DNA of 9,722 nucleotides from Thermus sp. JCM 17653 (GTDB taxonomy: Bacteria > Deinococcota > Deinococci > Deinococcales > Thermaceae): positions 1-9,722 of the forward strand of contig BBBN01000049.1 of assembly GCA_001311585.1 (NCBI GenBank), written 5' to 3'. Position 1 is the stretch's first letter; the number at the start of each line of letters is the position of its first letter. This document shows positions 9,137-9,722 of this stretch, one piece after another. The position numbers and the translations under genes are program-made. Below the pieces are notes generated by a model that saw only the letters and a list, made by a program, of their open reading frames with translations, made no database searches and was not told the origin of the DNA.

Positions 9137-9722
9137 CCAACCCACCCCCTGGGAAAGGGGGTGGAGGTTCAGGCTGGGCTCCGCCTCAAAGGCGCGCCGC
9201 CAGGGAAAGCGGACCCCCTGGAGGTCCAGAAGGCGGCCCTCCAGGAGGGCATGGGGCCAAAGGGCCACCACCCCCCGGGCCTCCTCGGGCAAGGCTCGGG
9301 GAAGCGGGCCCTCACCCAAGGCCTCCCCACCTCCCCCCACCAGTGCTGGAAGTAGGCCTCGGCGAGGCGCATAAGCCTTTCCTCCTCCCTCCCCAGGAAA
9401 AGCCCCCCCTGGGCCAGGGCGCTTCCCAGGTTGTTGGCCGGGGTGCCCCAGGAGGCGTAGGCGGCCAGCCGCCCGTAAAGCCCCAGGTCCCGCAGGTAGG
9501 CCATGAGGCCGGCATCTCCCCGGTTCACCCGGGAGAGGTCCGCCAGGGCCACGGGGTGGCGGGCCATGAGGTCCATAAGCCTCAGGGCCGCCCGCCTGGG
9601 GTCCCCGCCCCCGTGGAGGTAGAGGACCAGGTGGGGGCCCTCCTCAAGGCCCACCCTCCTGGGCCCCGCCGCTCTCCAGGACCCCGGCCACGGTCCTCCC
9701 CAAGGGCACCCCCTCGTACGGG
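9134..9722 (-). CDS. DUF4127 family protein, C-terminal part (truncated by window edge, frameshifted)
   Basis: The function of this family is unknown. The visible part has the pattern I associate with DUF4127: YEGVPLGRTVAGVLESGG, then HLVLYLHGGGDPRRAALRLM, VALADLSRVNRGDAGLMAYL, AAYASWGTPANNLGSALAQG (usually an A-W-N-T-x-x-N-x-L-G block), and near the end FPWRRAFEAEP. The stop is TAG at 9134-9136. Two frame breaks are seen. Near 9294 one missing base restores FPEPLPEEARGVVAL. Near 9661 the frame changes by +1 or -2, that is, one extra base or two lost ones. The N-terminus lies beyond position 9722, so the start and promoter are not visible. The family is identified from remembered motifs, so confidence is moderate. 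It is probably co-transcribed with the HD-GYP gene 12 nt downstream. Confidence 0.72.

Overview
The window is about 70% GC. Its coding regions strongly favour G or C at third codon positions, and its genes look like those of Thermus (Deinococcota), probably a relative of T. thermophilus. The clues are a 665-residue UvrB, a SlpA-type surface protein (signal peptide, SLH domain, coiled coil, beta-barrel), a 604-residue GlmS, and promoters placed for leaderless transcripts. The species assignment is inferred from remembered family sequences; no search was run.

Layout: (1) 2-404, plus strand: the 3' end of an unrecognised gene. (2) 408-2404, minus: uvrB, tail-to-tail with gene 1 and only 3 nt away. 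(3) 2405-2494: a strong intrinsic terminator for slpA, a second perfect hairpin, and a -10 box 7 nt before the uvrB ATG. (4) 2495-5275, minus: slpA. (5) 5276-5742: a 467-nt divergent intergenic region. It holds a near-consensus slpA promoter (TTGACA-17-TATGAT) with a leader of about 130 nt, an extended -10 promoter facing glmS, and a 270-nt glmS leader. (6) 5743-7554, plus: glmS. (7) 7541-9121, minus: a GAF-GAF-HD-GYP protein whose end overlaps glmS by 14 bp. (8) 9134-9722, minus: the C-terminal part of a DUF4127-family protein, 12 nt upstream of gene 7.

The most interesting element is in the glmS leader. Positions 5521-5692 carry the core motifs and the nested pseudoknot layout of a glmS self-cleaving ribozyme: GCGC after the cleavage site, GACGAGG, TCGA, CGGATG, and stems P1, P2, P3, P3.1, P4 and P4.1. 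This predicts that glucosamine-6-phosphate shuts down its own synthase by cutting the mRNA. The example has an extra two-hairpin insertion and a further hairpin between the ribozyme and the Shine-Dalgarno sequence.

The genes link loosely through the envelope. GlmS feeds UDP-GlcNAc, needed for peptidoglycan and for amino-sugar wall polymers. SlpA is held to the wall by its SLH domain. The two are transcribed from back-to-back promoters.

Every gene in the window is interrupted by one or more single-base frameshifts. In nearly all cases adding one G or C restores an intact, family-like protein of normal length. These are almost certainly sequencing or consensus deletions in short G/C runs, so each gene is given below as one CDS with the suspected error positions.
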